A stretch of DNA of 64,000 nucleotides from Streptomyces sp. NBC_00568 (GTDB taxonomy: Bacteria; Actinomycetota; Actinomycetes; Streptomycetales; Streptomycetaceae): assembly GCF_026341855.1 (NCBI RefSeq), contig NZ_JAPENW010000001.1:992001-1056000 (forward strand), read 5' to 3'. This document shows, one piece after another, positions 27,995-36,762 of this stretch (position 1 is its first letter; every line of letters begins with the position of its first letter). A model generated the notes under the pieces. That model was not told the DNA's origin, did no database searches, and was given only the letters and a program-made list of their open reading frames with translations. Both the position numbers and the translations under genes were made by a program.

Positions 27995-29995
27995 TCAGGA
28001 ATGAAGGGGGTTGGAGATGGTGACGTAGACGGACTGGGTGTCGACGGGACCGACGAGTTCGTCGAGGCCGTGCAGCCGGGTCAGCAGGTTGGCCTTGCAG
28101 CGCAGGACGGGTGAGTCGAGCAGCAGAGCGGGCAGAGGCGACCGCAGTCGGGACGGGCCGGTGACGACGTCGGCGAGGAAGCGCCGGAACGCGGCGAGCA
28201 ACAGCCTCTCGTCAGCGAGCTGTTGGGAGCCGAACGCACCGATGAGGCCGAGCACGTTGTTGATGCCGAGGTAGTAGGCGAAGCGTTCATCGGTGACCTC
28301 GTCGGAGACGAAGGTGTCGCTGTGCGTCCCGATGCCGGGGAGCCGGGTGTCGAGTTCCGCGCGCCGCGACTCCCGGAAGTAGTAGCCCTGGTTGTCCCGG
28401 TAGCGGCCGCCCGTGGGCCAGCCTTCCGCGTCCAGCAGGAGCAGGGTGTTCTGCTGGTGCGCCTCCAGCGCGATGCCCGCCTCGCTGTCCAGCCAGAGCA
28501 CGGGGCGCACGACGTGTTCGAGGTAGCGCAGGAACCACTCGGTGGAGACGGCGCCGCGCGGGCGGCCGGTGCGGCCGGCGAGGCGTGTGACGACCTCGCT
28601 GAGCCGGGACCTCATGTGGGGACCGCGCTCCGCCGGGTCGAGCGTGCCGGGTCGGACGTGCGGGCGTGGTGAGACCAGTCCCGCGACGCAGCCGACGTCG
28701 TCCGTCGGGCCGAACGGGTTGTGGCGGATCATCACGTCGAGCCCGGGAAGCGGGTTGCCGTCCGGGCCGTCGACGGCGAGCCAGGCGGGGTCGCGGACGA
28801 TGTCGAAGCCGAGGTGGACGGCCTGCCACTGCTTGAACAGGCCGCCGCGCAGCAGGCGGTGGACCTCCACGCCCCGGTGGAGTTCCTTGCGGAGGTTCTC
28901 ACGACGGGAGTTGGTGATGCGCAGGCCCAACGACAGCTTCAGCATCGCCGGGGCGCCGGTGCGGTAGACGGTGCGGACGGAGGAGGTGGGGTGCCACGCC
29001 GTACCCCGCGGACCGAGGTCCCGGAGCAGCCCGGCGTCCAGCAGGGCCGCGGTGTCACGGCGGTGCTGGATCTCGCGCATCTGCCAGGGGTGCAGCGGCA
29101 GTGCGGCGGCGTAGCCGTCGGGGAGCGTCAGGTCGGTACCGGCCAGCCGCGTCGTCAGCTGCTCCGCCGAAACGGGGCGTCCGCGCTCCGTCCACGCCGA
29201 GTCGGCCGCGAGCACCGAGGGGGCGACCGCCATCCAGTGCAGGGGGAAGGAGCCGCGCAACTCGGGTGAGTAGAGGCGGCCTTCGCTCTCGGAGAGGCCC
29301 TCGCGTCCCTTCGGTGTCGGGTGCAGCGGGTGGCCGAGGAGGAGGGCCTGCTCCGCGGCGAGGAACAGGTCGGAGGTGTCGTCGGGGTGTTCCCTGCGGT
29401 CCCTGATGAACACGGCCGTGCGGCGGACCGAGTCGGCGACGCGGCCCACGAGGTCGGCGCCCGCGCCGGCCGGGTCGTCCGAGTGGGCTTCGCGGTGGCT
29501 CGGCGCGGCTCCCGCCCGCTCGGCGGTGGGCGCCGGGAGGGGCGTGCCCGCGGTCGGCGCTCCGGCAGCCGTCTGCCGTGCGAAGAGGGCCGCGACCGTC
29601 ACCGCGTCGGTGGCTGGTGCCTCCTCGGGAGCGTCGGCTAGGCGGGGGAGGCCGAAGCGGTGCCAGCCGGAGGCGGACCAGTGCCGGACGGGAACGAGCA
29701 GGGCGGCGCCGCTGGCCGGCAGCGCGATGCGAAGGGTGCCGTCGTCGGGGGCGGAGAGGTTGTTCTCCCGTACCCAGCAGCGCAGCAGGTTCTCGACCGC
29801 CGCGGCCTGCGCCGCCGTCCGGGTGTCGGGGTGATCCAGCAGGTCGACGCCGGGTTCGCGCGGCCGCTCGGGCGCCCGGTCCCCCTCCTTCTGCCGGGGA
29901 ACCGACTCCGCTCCGGACAGGTGCGGGGTCGAGGTGCCGCGGGCCGCGCGTTCGTACGCGGGGGGAGGGCTGTCGGGGGCGGGGGTGGCGTTCAC
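27995..29995 (-). CDS. IucA/IucC-family NIS siderophore synthetase
   Basis: 666 residues. Signature segments: ALLLGHPLHPTPKGREGLSE, ALPLHPWQMREIQHR (HPWQ), WHPTSSVRTVYR (citrate/ATP site), LKLSLGLRITNSRRENL, and ALEAHQQNTLLLLD (HxxN). The first 60 residues are disordered. Adenylates a carboxylate, probably citrate or a citryl half-product, for condensation with an amine. Presence of two such enzymes suggests two-step, asymmetric assembly as with rhizobactin RhbC and RhbF. GTG start with AAGGAACT upstream. 40 bases before the GNAT gene. Confidence 0.92.
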   Translation of the reverse strand: MNATPAPDSPPPAYERAARGTSTPHLSGAESVPRQKEGDRAPERPREPGVDLLDHPDTRTAAQAAAVENLLRCWVRENNLSAPDDGTLRIALPASGAALLVPVRHWSASGWHRFGLPRLADAPEEAPATDAVTVAALFARQTAAGAPTAGTPLPAPTAERAGAAPSHREAHSDDPAGAGADLVGRVADSVRRTAVFIRDRREHPDDTSDLFLAAEQALLLGHPLHPTPKGREGLSESEGRLYSPELRGSFPLHWMAVAPSVLAADSAWTERGRPVSAEQLTTRLAGTDLTLPDGYAAALPLHPWQMREIQHRRDTAALLDAGLLRDLGPRGTAWHPTSSVRTVYRTGAPAMLKLSLGLRITNSRRENLRKELHRGVEVHRLLRGGLFKQWQAVHLGFDIVRDPAWLAVDGPDGNPLPGLDVMIRHNPFGPTDDVGCVAGLVSPRPHVRPGTLDPAERGPHMRSRLSEVVTRLAGRTGRPRGAVSTEWFLRYLEHVVRPVLWLDSEAGIALEAHQQNTLLLLDAEGWPTGGRYRDNQGYYFRESRRAELDTRLPGIGTHSDTFVSDEVTDERFAYYLGINNVLGLIGAFGSQQLADERLLLAAFRRFLADVVTGPSRLRSPLPALLLDSPVLRCKANLLTRLHGLDELVGPVDTQSVYVTISNPLHS

Positions 29996-30265
29996 GAGAG
30001 TTCCTTGAAGGTCGTTCGGGCTCGTGCGGCGACGAACCTGGGCGGTACGGGGTCGCGTTGGGCTCTTGGAGTTCCTGGTCGGTTGTCGTGGGGGGAAGGG
30101 CAGGGTGCCGATGGGGACTGCGGGTGGCGTACCGGTGGGGACGGCAGTCGGCTGGGGCTGTGATCCATCGCCGGCGAGCGTTCGCCGAGGTCGTGCCCTC
30201 TGCCGACCGGGGATCCAGCACGCTCCGCCCGAGGTCGTACGGCCGATGCCGTGCCGTTCAGACCG

Positions 30266-31723
30266 TCACCGCGAACCGTCGGTGGCCCGTTTCCCGTCCC
30301 TGCCGAGTCGTGGGTCTCCCTGTGCCACCGCCTTCACCGCGTCCGCGAGCCGGTCGAGCACGGCGGACGTCTGTTCGTCGCTGATCGTCAGGGGAGGAAG
30401 GAGACGCACGACGCTCGAACGACGGCCTCCGAGTTCGACGATGAGGCCTCGGCGCAGGCACTCTCGCTGTACGGCCGCGGCGAGTTCGGGGGCGGCGGGG
30501 CGAGGGCCGTCGGGGGTGGGACTCGGTGGCCCTTCGGGGTCCACGAGTTCGAGGCCGATCATGAGGCCGCGGCCGCGTACGTCACCGATGCAGGGGAATT
30601 CCGACGCGAGGCCGAGGAGTTCGGTCAGCATGCGGGCCCCGACGGTGGCGGCGCGTTCGGCGAGGCCGTTCTCGCGGACGTGGGCGAGGGTGGCCGTGCC
30701 GGCGGCCATCGCCAGTTGGTTGCCACGGAACGTGCCGGCGTGGGCGCCGGGTTGCCAGACGTCGAGGTCGTCGCGGTAGACGACGACGGCCAGCGGCAGG
30801 CTGCCGCCGATGGCCTTGGACAGGACCATCACGTCCGGGGTGATCCCGCTGTGTTCCACCGCCCAGAAGGCGCCGGTCCGGCCCACTCCCGTCTGGACCT
30901 CGTCCACGATCAGCGGGACGGACCGGGCCTCCGTGATCTCCCGCATCCGCCGCATCCAGGCGTCCGGCGCCGGAATGACGCCGCCCTCGCCCTGGACGGG
31001 TTCGAGGATCATCCCCGCGGGGAGCGGTACACCCGACTTGGGGTCGTCGAGGAGGGATTCCGTCCAGCGCGTGGAGAGTTCGGCACCGCGGTCGCCGCCG
31101 ATACCGAACGGGCAGCGGTAGTCCTGCGGATAGGGCAGGCGCGCGACGCGTCCGTCGGTCGCGCCGCCGGAGGCCTCGAGCGCACCCGCGGTCATCCCGT
31201 GGTAGGCGCCGGTGAACGCGAGCATGCCGGTGCGGCCGGTGGCCGCGCGCACCAGCTTGAACGCGGCCTCCACGGCGTCCGTCCCGGCCGGTCCGCAGAA
31301 CTGGACCCGGGCGCGCTCGGCGAAGCGCGGGGGGAGCGTGCGGAAGAGTTCGGTGGTGAAGGCGTCCTTGACCGGAGTCGCGAGGTCCAGGACCTGCAGG
31401 GGCGCCCCCGAGTCGAGGACCTTTCTGATCGCCTCCAGGACCACGGGATGGTTGTGTCCGAGGGCCAGGGTCCCGGCGCCGGAGAGGCAGTCGAGGTAGC
31501 GGCGGCCGTCGGCGCCCTCGATCGTCAGCCCGCGTGCCCGCACGGGGACGATCGGCAGGGCACGCGCGTAGGTCCGTGCCGCCGATTCGCGCGCCGACTG
31601 GCGCCGCAGGATCCCCTCGTGCGCCGCGCGCGCCCCCTCGGCCGCTGCGGCACCACCGTCCCGCGCCCCCTGGGATTCCCCGGGCGCCCCCACCGGCACC
31701 ACCGCTGAATCGGTCACGGCCAC
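30266..31723 (-). CDS. PLP-dependent class III aminotransferase (diaminobutyrate-2-oxoglutarate type)
   Basis: 485 residues. Fold type I motifs: YLDCLSGAGTLALGHNHPVV, the Gly-loop CGPAGTDAVEAAFKLVRAATGR, GAYHGMTAGALEASGG, PLIVDEVQTGVGRTG with the PLP-binding Asp, and the Schiff-base lysine in VLSKAIGGSLPL. Closest in style to EctB/RhbA enzymes, which make 2,4-diaminobutyrate from aspartate semialdehyde. In rhizobactin-type pathways this diamine precursor is next decarboxylated to 1,3-diaminopropane, but no decarboxylase gene is in the window. First gene of the siderophore operon; GTG start, with a second in-frame GTG two codons on. A 270-base gap with no recognisable gene separates it from the first synthetase. 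Confidence 0.88.
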   Translation of the reverse strand: MAVTDSAVVPVGAPGESQGARDGGAAAAEGARAAHEGILRRQSARESAARTYARALPIVPVRARGLTIEGADGRRYLDCLSGAGTLALGHNHPVVLEAIRKVLDSGAPLQVLDLATPVKDAFTTELFRTLPPRFAERARVQFCGPAGTDAVEAAFKLVRAATGRTGMLAFTGAYHGMTAGALEASGGATDGRVARLPYPQDYRCPFGIGGDRGAELSTRWTESLLDDPKSGVPLPAGMILEPVQGEGGVIPAPDAWMRRMREITEARSVPLIVDEVQTGVGRTGAFWAVEHSGITPDVMVLSKAIGGSLPLAVVVYRDDLDVWQPGAHAGTFRGNQLAMAAGTATLAHVRENGLAERAATVGARMLTELLGLASEFPCIGDVRGRGLMIGLELVDPEGPPSPTPDGPRPAAPELAAAVQRECLRRGLIVELGGRRSSVVRLLPPLTISDEQTSAVLDRLADAVKAVAQGDPRLGRDGKRATDGSR

Positions 31724-32207
31724 GACTTCCGGTCCTCCCGCTGTCCAGAGGCGAGTTGGCAGGGGGTTCCGAACGCAGACGTCAGGCCCCCCGTACGTAC
31801 CAACGACGCTGCTCGCGTTGGGAAGCGGGTGAATTCGAAGTTCCTTGCCGTGCCGGAACCTCGCCGCTCGGGCCCGGTCCCGGTCCTTGTCCTCACATCT
31901 GGCACGGGGGGGGGGCAGGTTGGGCTACGGGGCAAGGGCCGGGCCGACATGGGCCGCCGGGCCGCCGGTGCCGGGCACCGCGACATGCGGCGTCCGGGCA
32001 CCGGGGGCGTGCCGGGTCCTCCGGCGCCGGAGAGTCGTTCCCGGCGGGTTGCCCGACCGGACCCCCCGTAGCTGAACCGTTGCCGTTCCGTCGGACGTCC
32101 CCCACAGCGACCGCATAGTCTTTGGTGCCGTTCGGTTCTACCGAACGAACCGCTCGGCACCCGCCTACGCACCACCTAGTTCCCATACGCTCAGGGGGAG
32201 TTACACC
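31724..32207. other. Divergent promoter region of siderophore operon and peptidase genes, with a G10 tract
   Basis: 484 bases without a supported gene. A run of ten G occurs at 31906-31915. I find no clear iron box (TTAGGTTAGGC-type) near the aminotransferase start. Open frames here have no domain sequence. Confidence 0.5.
32129..32147. promoter_or_regulatory. 8-bp inverted repeat upstream of the first peptidase gene
   Basis: CGTTCGGT-TCT-ACCGAACG, perfect arms with a 3-base centre, 60 bases before the ATG at 32208. Candidate operator; the regulator is unknown. Confidence 0.45.
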
Positions 32208-33437
32208 ATGCGATCCATACGCCCGCCCTTCGCCGCTCGTCGAGGCAGGAGCGCGCGCCGCAGAACGTCCCCCGTCCTGGCCGCCGTCGGCCTCACCGTG
32301 GCCCTGACGCTGACCGCCACCGCCTGCGGCTCGGGCGACGACACGGCGAGCGGTCAGTCGAGCGCCTCCGCGTCCCAGGGGAGCGACGGAAAGATCCAGA
32401 TCCCGGACGACATCAAGAACAAGCTCAAAGAGCACGGCATCGACGTCGACAAGTGGAAGAACGGCGCCTGGAAGAACTGGGACAAGGACGACTGGCTGCG
32501 CGAGGCCGACGACTTCATCAACCCGATCATCAAGGACCTCTGGGACCCGGACCGGATGCGCGGTGCCGACGACCCGGACAAGAACAAGGGTGTCGACGAC
32601 GCCGACCTCACCGGTGACCAGGGCGTCACCGACCCGGAGCCGGCCCCGGTGACGGCGCAGGCCGTGAAGACGGCGTACCACGGCAACGTGCCCGAGGCGG
32701 GCAAGGTGTTCTTCGACTCCCCCGAGGGCACCATGGTCTGCTCGGCGACGGTGGTCGAGGACCCGGCGCACCCGGGCAAGTCCAACCTGGTGTGGACCGC
32801 GGGCCACTGCGTGCACGCCGGCAAGAAGGGCGGCTGGTTCCGCAACATCGCCTTCGTGCCCTCGTACAACGACTCCGGCAAGACGGCGGCGGAGATGGAG
32901 AGCGCCCCGCGGCAGGAGGTCGCTCCGTACGGCGTCTGGTGGAGCGACTGGGCGCAGACCTCGGACCAGTGGATCGAGCAGGGCGGCACCACGGGCGGAC
33001 AGGGCGCCTCGTACGACTTCGCCGTGCTGCACGTGACGCCGGAGAAGGGCAGCGACGGCAAGTCGCTCGAGGAGACGGTGGGTTCGGCGCTGCCGGTGAA
33101 CTTCAACGCGCCGGCCGTGCCCAAGGTCTCGAGCATCACGGCGACCGGCTACCCGGCCGCGGCGCCGTTCGACGGCCAGAAGCTGTACCAGTGCACCGAC
33201 AGGCCGGGCCGGCTGTCGATCGCGCAGGCCGACCCGACGATGTACCGCATCGGCTGCACCATGACCGGCGGTTCCTCGGGCGGCGGCTGGGTGGCCGCGG
33301 GCTCGGACGGCAAGCCGGCGCTGGTGTCCAACACCTCCATCGGCCCGGTCAAGTTCGGCTGGCTGGCGGGTCCGCGGCTGGGTGATGTGGCCAAGGGCGT
33401 GTACGACTCGGTGAGCGGGAAGTTCGCCGGACAGTGA
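32208..33437 (+). CDS. Secreted trypsin-like serine peptidase, predicted lipoprotein (copy 1)
   Basis: 409 residues. A basic start, a hydrophobic segment and the lipobox LTATAC-G (Cys about 43) predict export and lipid anchoring. A charged linker contains a KEHGIDVDKWKNGAWKNW segment. Chymotrypsin-fold triad: His in WTAGHCVHAG, Asp in YDFAVLHV, Ser in TGGSSGGGW; CSATVVED holds the strand before the His. Four other Cys could form pairs. The next gene is a close paralogue. The ATG is preceded by GGGGGAG. Substrate unknown; similar Streptomyces proteins are annotated as trypsin-like peptidases. Confidence 0.88.
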   Translation: MRSIRPPFAARRGRSARRRTSPVLAAVGLTVALTLTATACGSGDDTASGQSSASASQGSDGKIQIPDDIKNKLKEHGIDVDKWKNGAWKNWDKDDWLREADDFINPIIKDLWDPDRMRGADDPDKNKGVDDADLTGDQGVTDPEPAPVTAQAVKTAYHGNVPEAGKVFFDSPEGTMVCSATVVEDPAHPGKSNLVWTAGHCVHAGKKGGWFRNIAFVPSYNDSGKTAAEMESAPRQEVAPYGVWWSDWAQTSDQWIEQGGTTGGQGASYDFAVLHVTPEKGSDGKSLEETVGSALPVNFNAPAVPKVSSITATGYPAAAPFDGQKLYQCTDRPGRLSIAQADPTMYRIGCTMTGGSSGGGWVAAGSDGKPALVSNTSIGPVKFGWLAGPRLGDVAKGVYDSVSGKFAGQ

Positions 33438-33459
33438 CGCCGACGACGTAACAGGGTTC

Positions 33460-33518
33460 GGACGGACGGCGGTGGGACGGTTCGCGCAAATGCGTCACCG
33501 GTCCACCGCCGTTCGTCC
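33460..33518 (+). terminator. Hairpin after peptidase copy 1
   Basis: GGACGGACGGCGGTGG (33460-33475) pairs with CCACCGCCGTTCGTCC (33503-33518) with one mismatch and a 27-base loop. It starts 22 bases past the stop codon and separates the two paralogues. Confidence 0.55.
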
Positions 33519-33625
33519 TCGGCCGGGCGCAGTGGGGTGGGTGCCGCGTCGGGGCGGATTCCCCGCAGGGCCCGCCCCACGCCCGGCAAGCACGGACACT
33601 GAGCTTCAACGGGGGTCACACCACC

Positions 33626-34810
33626 ATGCGTTCCTCAAAACGGCGTCCCGCGGTCCTCGCCGCCACCGGCCTCGTGGCCGTCCTGGCGCTCACCGCGACC
33701 GCCTGCGACTCCGGTGACGACAAGGCGAGCGGCGGGTCCACGGCCTCCGCGGCGCGGGGATCCGAGAGCGGCGACGACAAGATCGAGATCCCGGACGGCA
33801 TCAAGGACAAGCTCGAAGAACACGGCATCGACGTCGACCAGTGGAAGAACGGCGCCTGGAAGAACTGGGACAAGGACAAGTGGCTCAGCGAGGCCAAGGA
33901 CTTCGTCAACCCGGTGATCGACGGGCTGTGGAAGCCCGAGCGGATGAAGTCCGCCCAGGACCCGGACAAGACGATCTCCGCGAAGGACGCGGCGGCCGAC
34001 CAGGGCGTCAGTGATCCGGAGCCGGAACCCGTCGACGCCAAGGCCGAGAAGACCCCGTACCACGACCACGCCGCACCGGTCGGCAAGGTCTTCTTCGACT
34101 CCCCCGAGGGCTCGATGGTCTGCTCGGGCACGGTCGTCAAGGACGTGAACCACCCCGGCAGGTCCAACCTCGTGTGGACCGCGGGCCACTGTGTGCACGC
34201 CGGTGGTGGCGGCGGCTGGTACCGCAACATCGCCTTCGTGCCGTCCTACAACGACCGGGGCAGGTCCGAGGCGCAGCTCGGCAGCGCCACGGCGTCGGAG
34301 ATCGCGCCGTACGGCCAGTGGTGGGCGGACTGGGCCTCGGCCTCCGACGAGTGGATCTCGGGCGGCGACGAGACGGGCGGCGCGGGCGCCCCGTACGACT
34401 ACGCCGTGCTGCACGTGAAGCCTGAGCGGGGCGCCAAGTCCCTCGAGGAGACCGTCGGCAACGCGCTGGACGTGGACTTCTCCGCGCCGTCCGCCCAGGA
34501 CGTCACCGCGATGGGCGCCTGGGGCTACCCGGCCGCGCCGCCGTACAACGGCCTCGCCATGTTCAAGTGTGTCGACGAGCCCGGCCGCCTCTCGCTGGAC
34601 CCGGCCCTGCCCACGATGTACCGCATCGGCTGCACCATGACCGGCGGTTCGTCCGGCGGTGGCTGGTTCCGGGTCGTCGACGGCAGGACCGAGCTCGTCT
34701 CGAACACCTCGATCGGTCCGGCCGGCAACACCTGGCTGGCGGGACCACAGCTGGGCAAGGGCGCCCAGGCGCTCTACGAGCGGATGAGCGAGGAGTACGG
34801 CGGCCGGTAG
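33626..34810 (+). CDS. Secreted trypsin-like serine peptidase, predicted lipoprotein (copy 2)
   Basis: 394 residues, collinear with copy 1. Lipobox LTATAC-D, the same linker motif EEHGIDVDQWKNGAWKNW, His in WTAGHCVHAGGG, Asp in YDYAVLHVKPE and Ser in TGGSSGGGW. Differences concentrate in the leader, the acidic linker and surface loops, while the triad and the stretch TMYRIGCTMTGGSSGGGW are unchanged, as expected after gene duplication followed by surface divergence. GGGGG-type ribosome site before the ATG at 33626. Possibly separately transcribed because of the hairpin between the copies. Confidence 0.88.
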   Translation: MRSSKRRPAVLAATGLVAVLALTATACDSGDDKASGGSTASAARGSESGDDKIEIPDGIKDKLEEHGIDVDQWKNGAWKNWDKDKWLSEAKDFVNPVIDGLWKPERMKSAQDPDKTISAKDAAADQGVSDPEPEPVDAKAEKTPYHDHAAPVGKVFFDSPEGSMVCSGTVVKDVNHPGRSNLVWTAGHCVHAGGGGGWYRNIAFVPSYNDRGRSEAQLGSATASEIAPYGQWWADWASASDEWISGGDETGGAGAPYDYAVLHVKPERGAKSLEETVGNALDVDFSAPSAQDVTAMGAWGYPAAPPYNGLAMFKCVDEPGRLSLDPALPTMYRIGCTMTGGSSGGGWFRVVDGRTELVSNTSIGPAGNTWLAGPQLGKGAQALYERMSEEYGGR

Positions 34811-34896
34811 GCACCCGCACCCTCACGGACGGCGCGCTCAGGTCACGGCCCGCAGTCCATGGACACGCGCCGACGGTCACGGGCGCTCGCCCACGA

Positions 34897-34932
34897 CGAA
34901 GGCCCGCCCCCTCGACAGGGGGCGGGCCTTCG
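34897..34932. terminator. Bidirectional 16-bp-stem terminator
   Basis: CGAAGGCCCGCCCCCT (34897-34912), loop CGAC, AGGGGGCGGGCCTTCG. It lies between the convergent peptidase copy 2 and hflX genes. Confidence 0.85.
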
Positions 34933-34997
34933 GACATCCGGAACGGATGAAGTGCCGAGCGGCTGCCCTTGCCGGAGCAGTCGCCGAGCGGGTGCTC

Positions 34998-36494
34998 TCA
35001 GCGGAGCGCGGGCGCCGCGACGTACGGTGCGAGGTCCGCCGCCAGCTCCTCGTGGACCCGCAGCTTGAGCAGCGTGCCCTCCGGGGTGTGCTCCTCGGAG
35101 ATCACCTCGCCCTCGGTGTGGGCGCGGGCGACCAGCTGGCCGTGCGTGTACGGAACGAGCGCCTCGATCTCGACCTTGGGACGCGGCAGCTCGTTGTCGA
35201 TCAGTGCGAGCAGCTCGTCCATGCCCTGGCCGGTACGGGCCGAGACCGCGATGGAACGCTTCTCGTTCCGCATCAGCCGCTGAAGCACCAGCGGGTCCGC
35301 CGCGTCCGCCTTGTTGATCACGACGATCTCGGGCACCTTGGTCGCGCCGACGTCACGGATGACCTCGCGCACCGCGGCCAGCTGCTCCTCCGGAGCCGGG
35401 TGCGAACCGTCCACCACGTGCAGGATCAGGTCGGAGTCGCCGACCTCCTCCATCGTGGAGCGGAACGCCTCGACCAGGTGGTGCGGCAGGTGGCGTACAA
35501 AACCGACCGTGTCGACCAGCGTGTACAGCCGCCCACTCGGGGTCTCGGCCCGGCGCACGGTCGGGTCGAGGGTCGCGAACAGGGCGTTCTCGACGAGGAC
35601 GCCCGCTCCCGTGAGGCGGTTGAGTAGGGACGACTTGCCGGCGTTGGTGTAACCGGCGATGGCGACCGATGGCACCTTGTTGCGGCGGCGCTCCTGGCGC
35701 TTGATCTCGCGGCCCGTCTTCATGTCCGCGATCTCCCGGCGCATCTTCGCCATCTTCTCGCGGATACGGCGCCGGTCCGTCTCGATCTTGGTCTCACCGG
35801 GACCACGGGTGGCGAGACCGCCGCCCTTGCCGCCGCCCATCTGACGGGACAGCGACTGACCCCAGCCGCGCAGCCTCGGCAGCATGTACTGCATCTGCGC
35901 GAGCGCGACCTGCGCCTTGCCCTCTCGGGACTTGGCGTGCTGGGCGAAGATGTCGAGGATCAGGGCCGTACGGTCGATGACCTTGACCTTGACGACGTCT
36001 TCGAGGTGGATCAGCTGGCCTGGGCTCAGCTCACCGTCACAGATCACGGTGTCGGCGCCGGTCTCGATCACGATGTCCCGGAGCTCATTGGCCTTGCCGG
36101 AACCGATGTACGTGGCCGCGTCGGGCTTGTCCCGGCGCTGGACGACGCCGTCGAGCACGAGCGCCCCCGCGGTCTCCGCGAGAGCGGCCAGCTCGGCCAG
36201 CGAGTTGTCCGCGTCCTGAATGGTCCCCGAGGTCCAGACACCGACGAGGACGACGCGCTCCAGGCGGAGCTGTCGGTACTCGACCTCGGTGACGTCCTCG
36301 AGTTCGGTGGAGAGGCCCGCCACACGGCGCAGGGCCGCGCGCTCGGAGCGATCGAGCTGCTCGCCGTCCCGGTCTCCGTCGATCTCGTGGCTCCAGGCGA
36401 CGTCCTCTTCCATCAGGGCATCGGCCCGAAGACCTTCGGGGTAGTTCTGCGCGGAACTCTGCGCGTCCTGGGAAGGGGAAGAAGAGGAGGTCAT
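34998..36494 (-). CDS. hflX: HflX, ribosome-associated GTPase
   Basis: 498 residues from the ATG at 36494, with AAGGA close upstream. HflX splits stalled ribosomes under stress. The N-terminal subdomain (AGALVLDGVVQRRDKPDAATYIGSGKANEL) and the glycine-rich linker (GGGKGGGLATRGPGETKIE) precede the G domain: G1 GYTNAGKSSLL, G2/G3 TLDPTVRR and LVDTVGFVRHLP, G4 VINKAD and G5 VSARTGQG. The C-terminal ferredoxin-like part follows. A longer open frame upstream has no family sequence. No hfq gene is adjacent, as usual in actinobacteria. Confidence 0.96.
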   Translation of the reverse strand: MTSSSSPSQDAQSSAQNYPEGLRADALMEEDVAWSHEIDGDRDGEQLDRSERAALRRVAGLSTELEDVTEVEYRQLRLERVVLVGVWTSGTIQDADNSLAELAALAETAGALVLDGVVQRRDKPDAATYIGSGKANELRDIVIETGADTVICDGELSPGQLIHLEDVVKVKVIDRTALILDIFAQHAKSREGKAQVALAQMQYMLPRLRGWGQSLSRQMGGGKGGGLATRGPGETKIETDRRRIREKMAKMRREIADMKTGREIKRQERRRNKVPSVAIAGYTNAGKSSLLNRLTGAGVLVENALFATLDPTVRRAETPSGRLYTLVDTVGFVRHLPHHLVEAFRSTMEEVGDSDLILHVVDGSHPAPEEQLAAVREVIRDVGATKVPEIVVINKADAADPLVLQRLMRNEKRSIAVSARTGQGMDELLALIDNELPRPKVEIEALVPYTHGQLVARAHTEGEVISEEHTPEGTLLKLRVHEELAADLAPYVAAPALR

Positions 36495-36762
36495 TGGATC
36501 CTTACGTAGCTGGGGAGAGCCGCGGGCCGACGAACGCGGTCCGTCACACAGAACAACGCCCGAGGCCACCGGGAGATTCCCGGTTCCGGCCGTGCCGAAC
36601 CTCCGAAAGGGGCCGCGGCGCCGGCTCGAAGATGGTCGCACGGTACGGCCCGTCTCGTCACGTGACTTATCGGGCCCCGCCGCGCACCCGCGGGCATCGC
36701 GCTCGCGGGGTGCCGGTGTGCTCCCGGTCCCCTCGATGCACGCGCCCGCGGGCCCCGCCGCC

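Noticed and set aside
31724..31870. Iron box (DmdR/IdeR type) before the siderophore operon
   Set aside because: No TTAGGTTAGGC-like dyad with more than half-matching bases was found, so regulation by iron is not supported from sequence.
32129..32147. LexA site at the peptidase promoter
   Set aside because: CGTTCGGT-N3-ACCGAACG has its GTTC and GAAC halves in the wrong order for an SOS box (GAAC-N4-GTTC).
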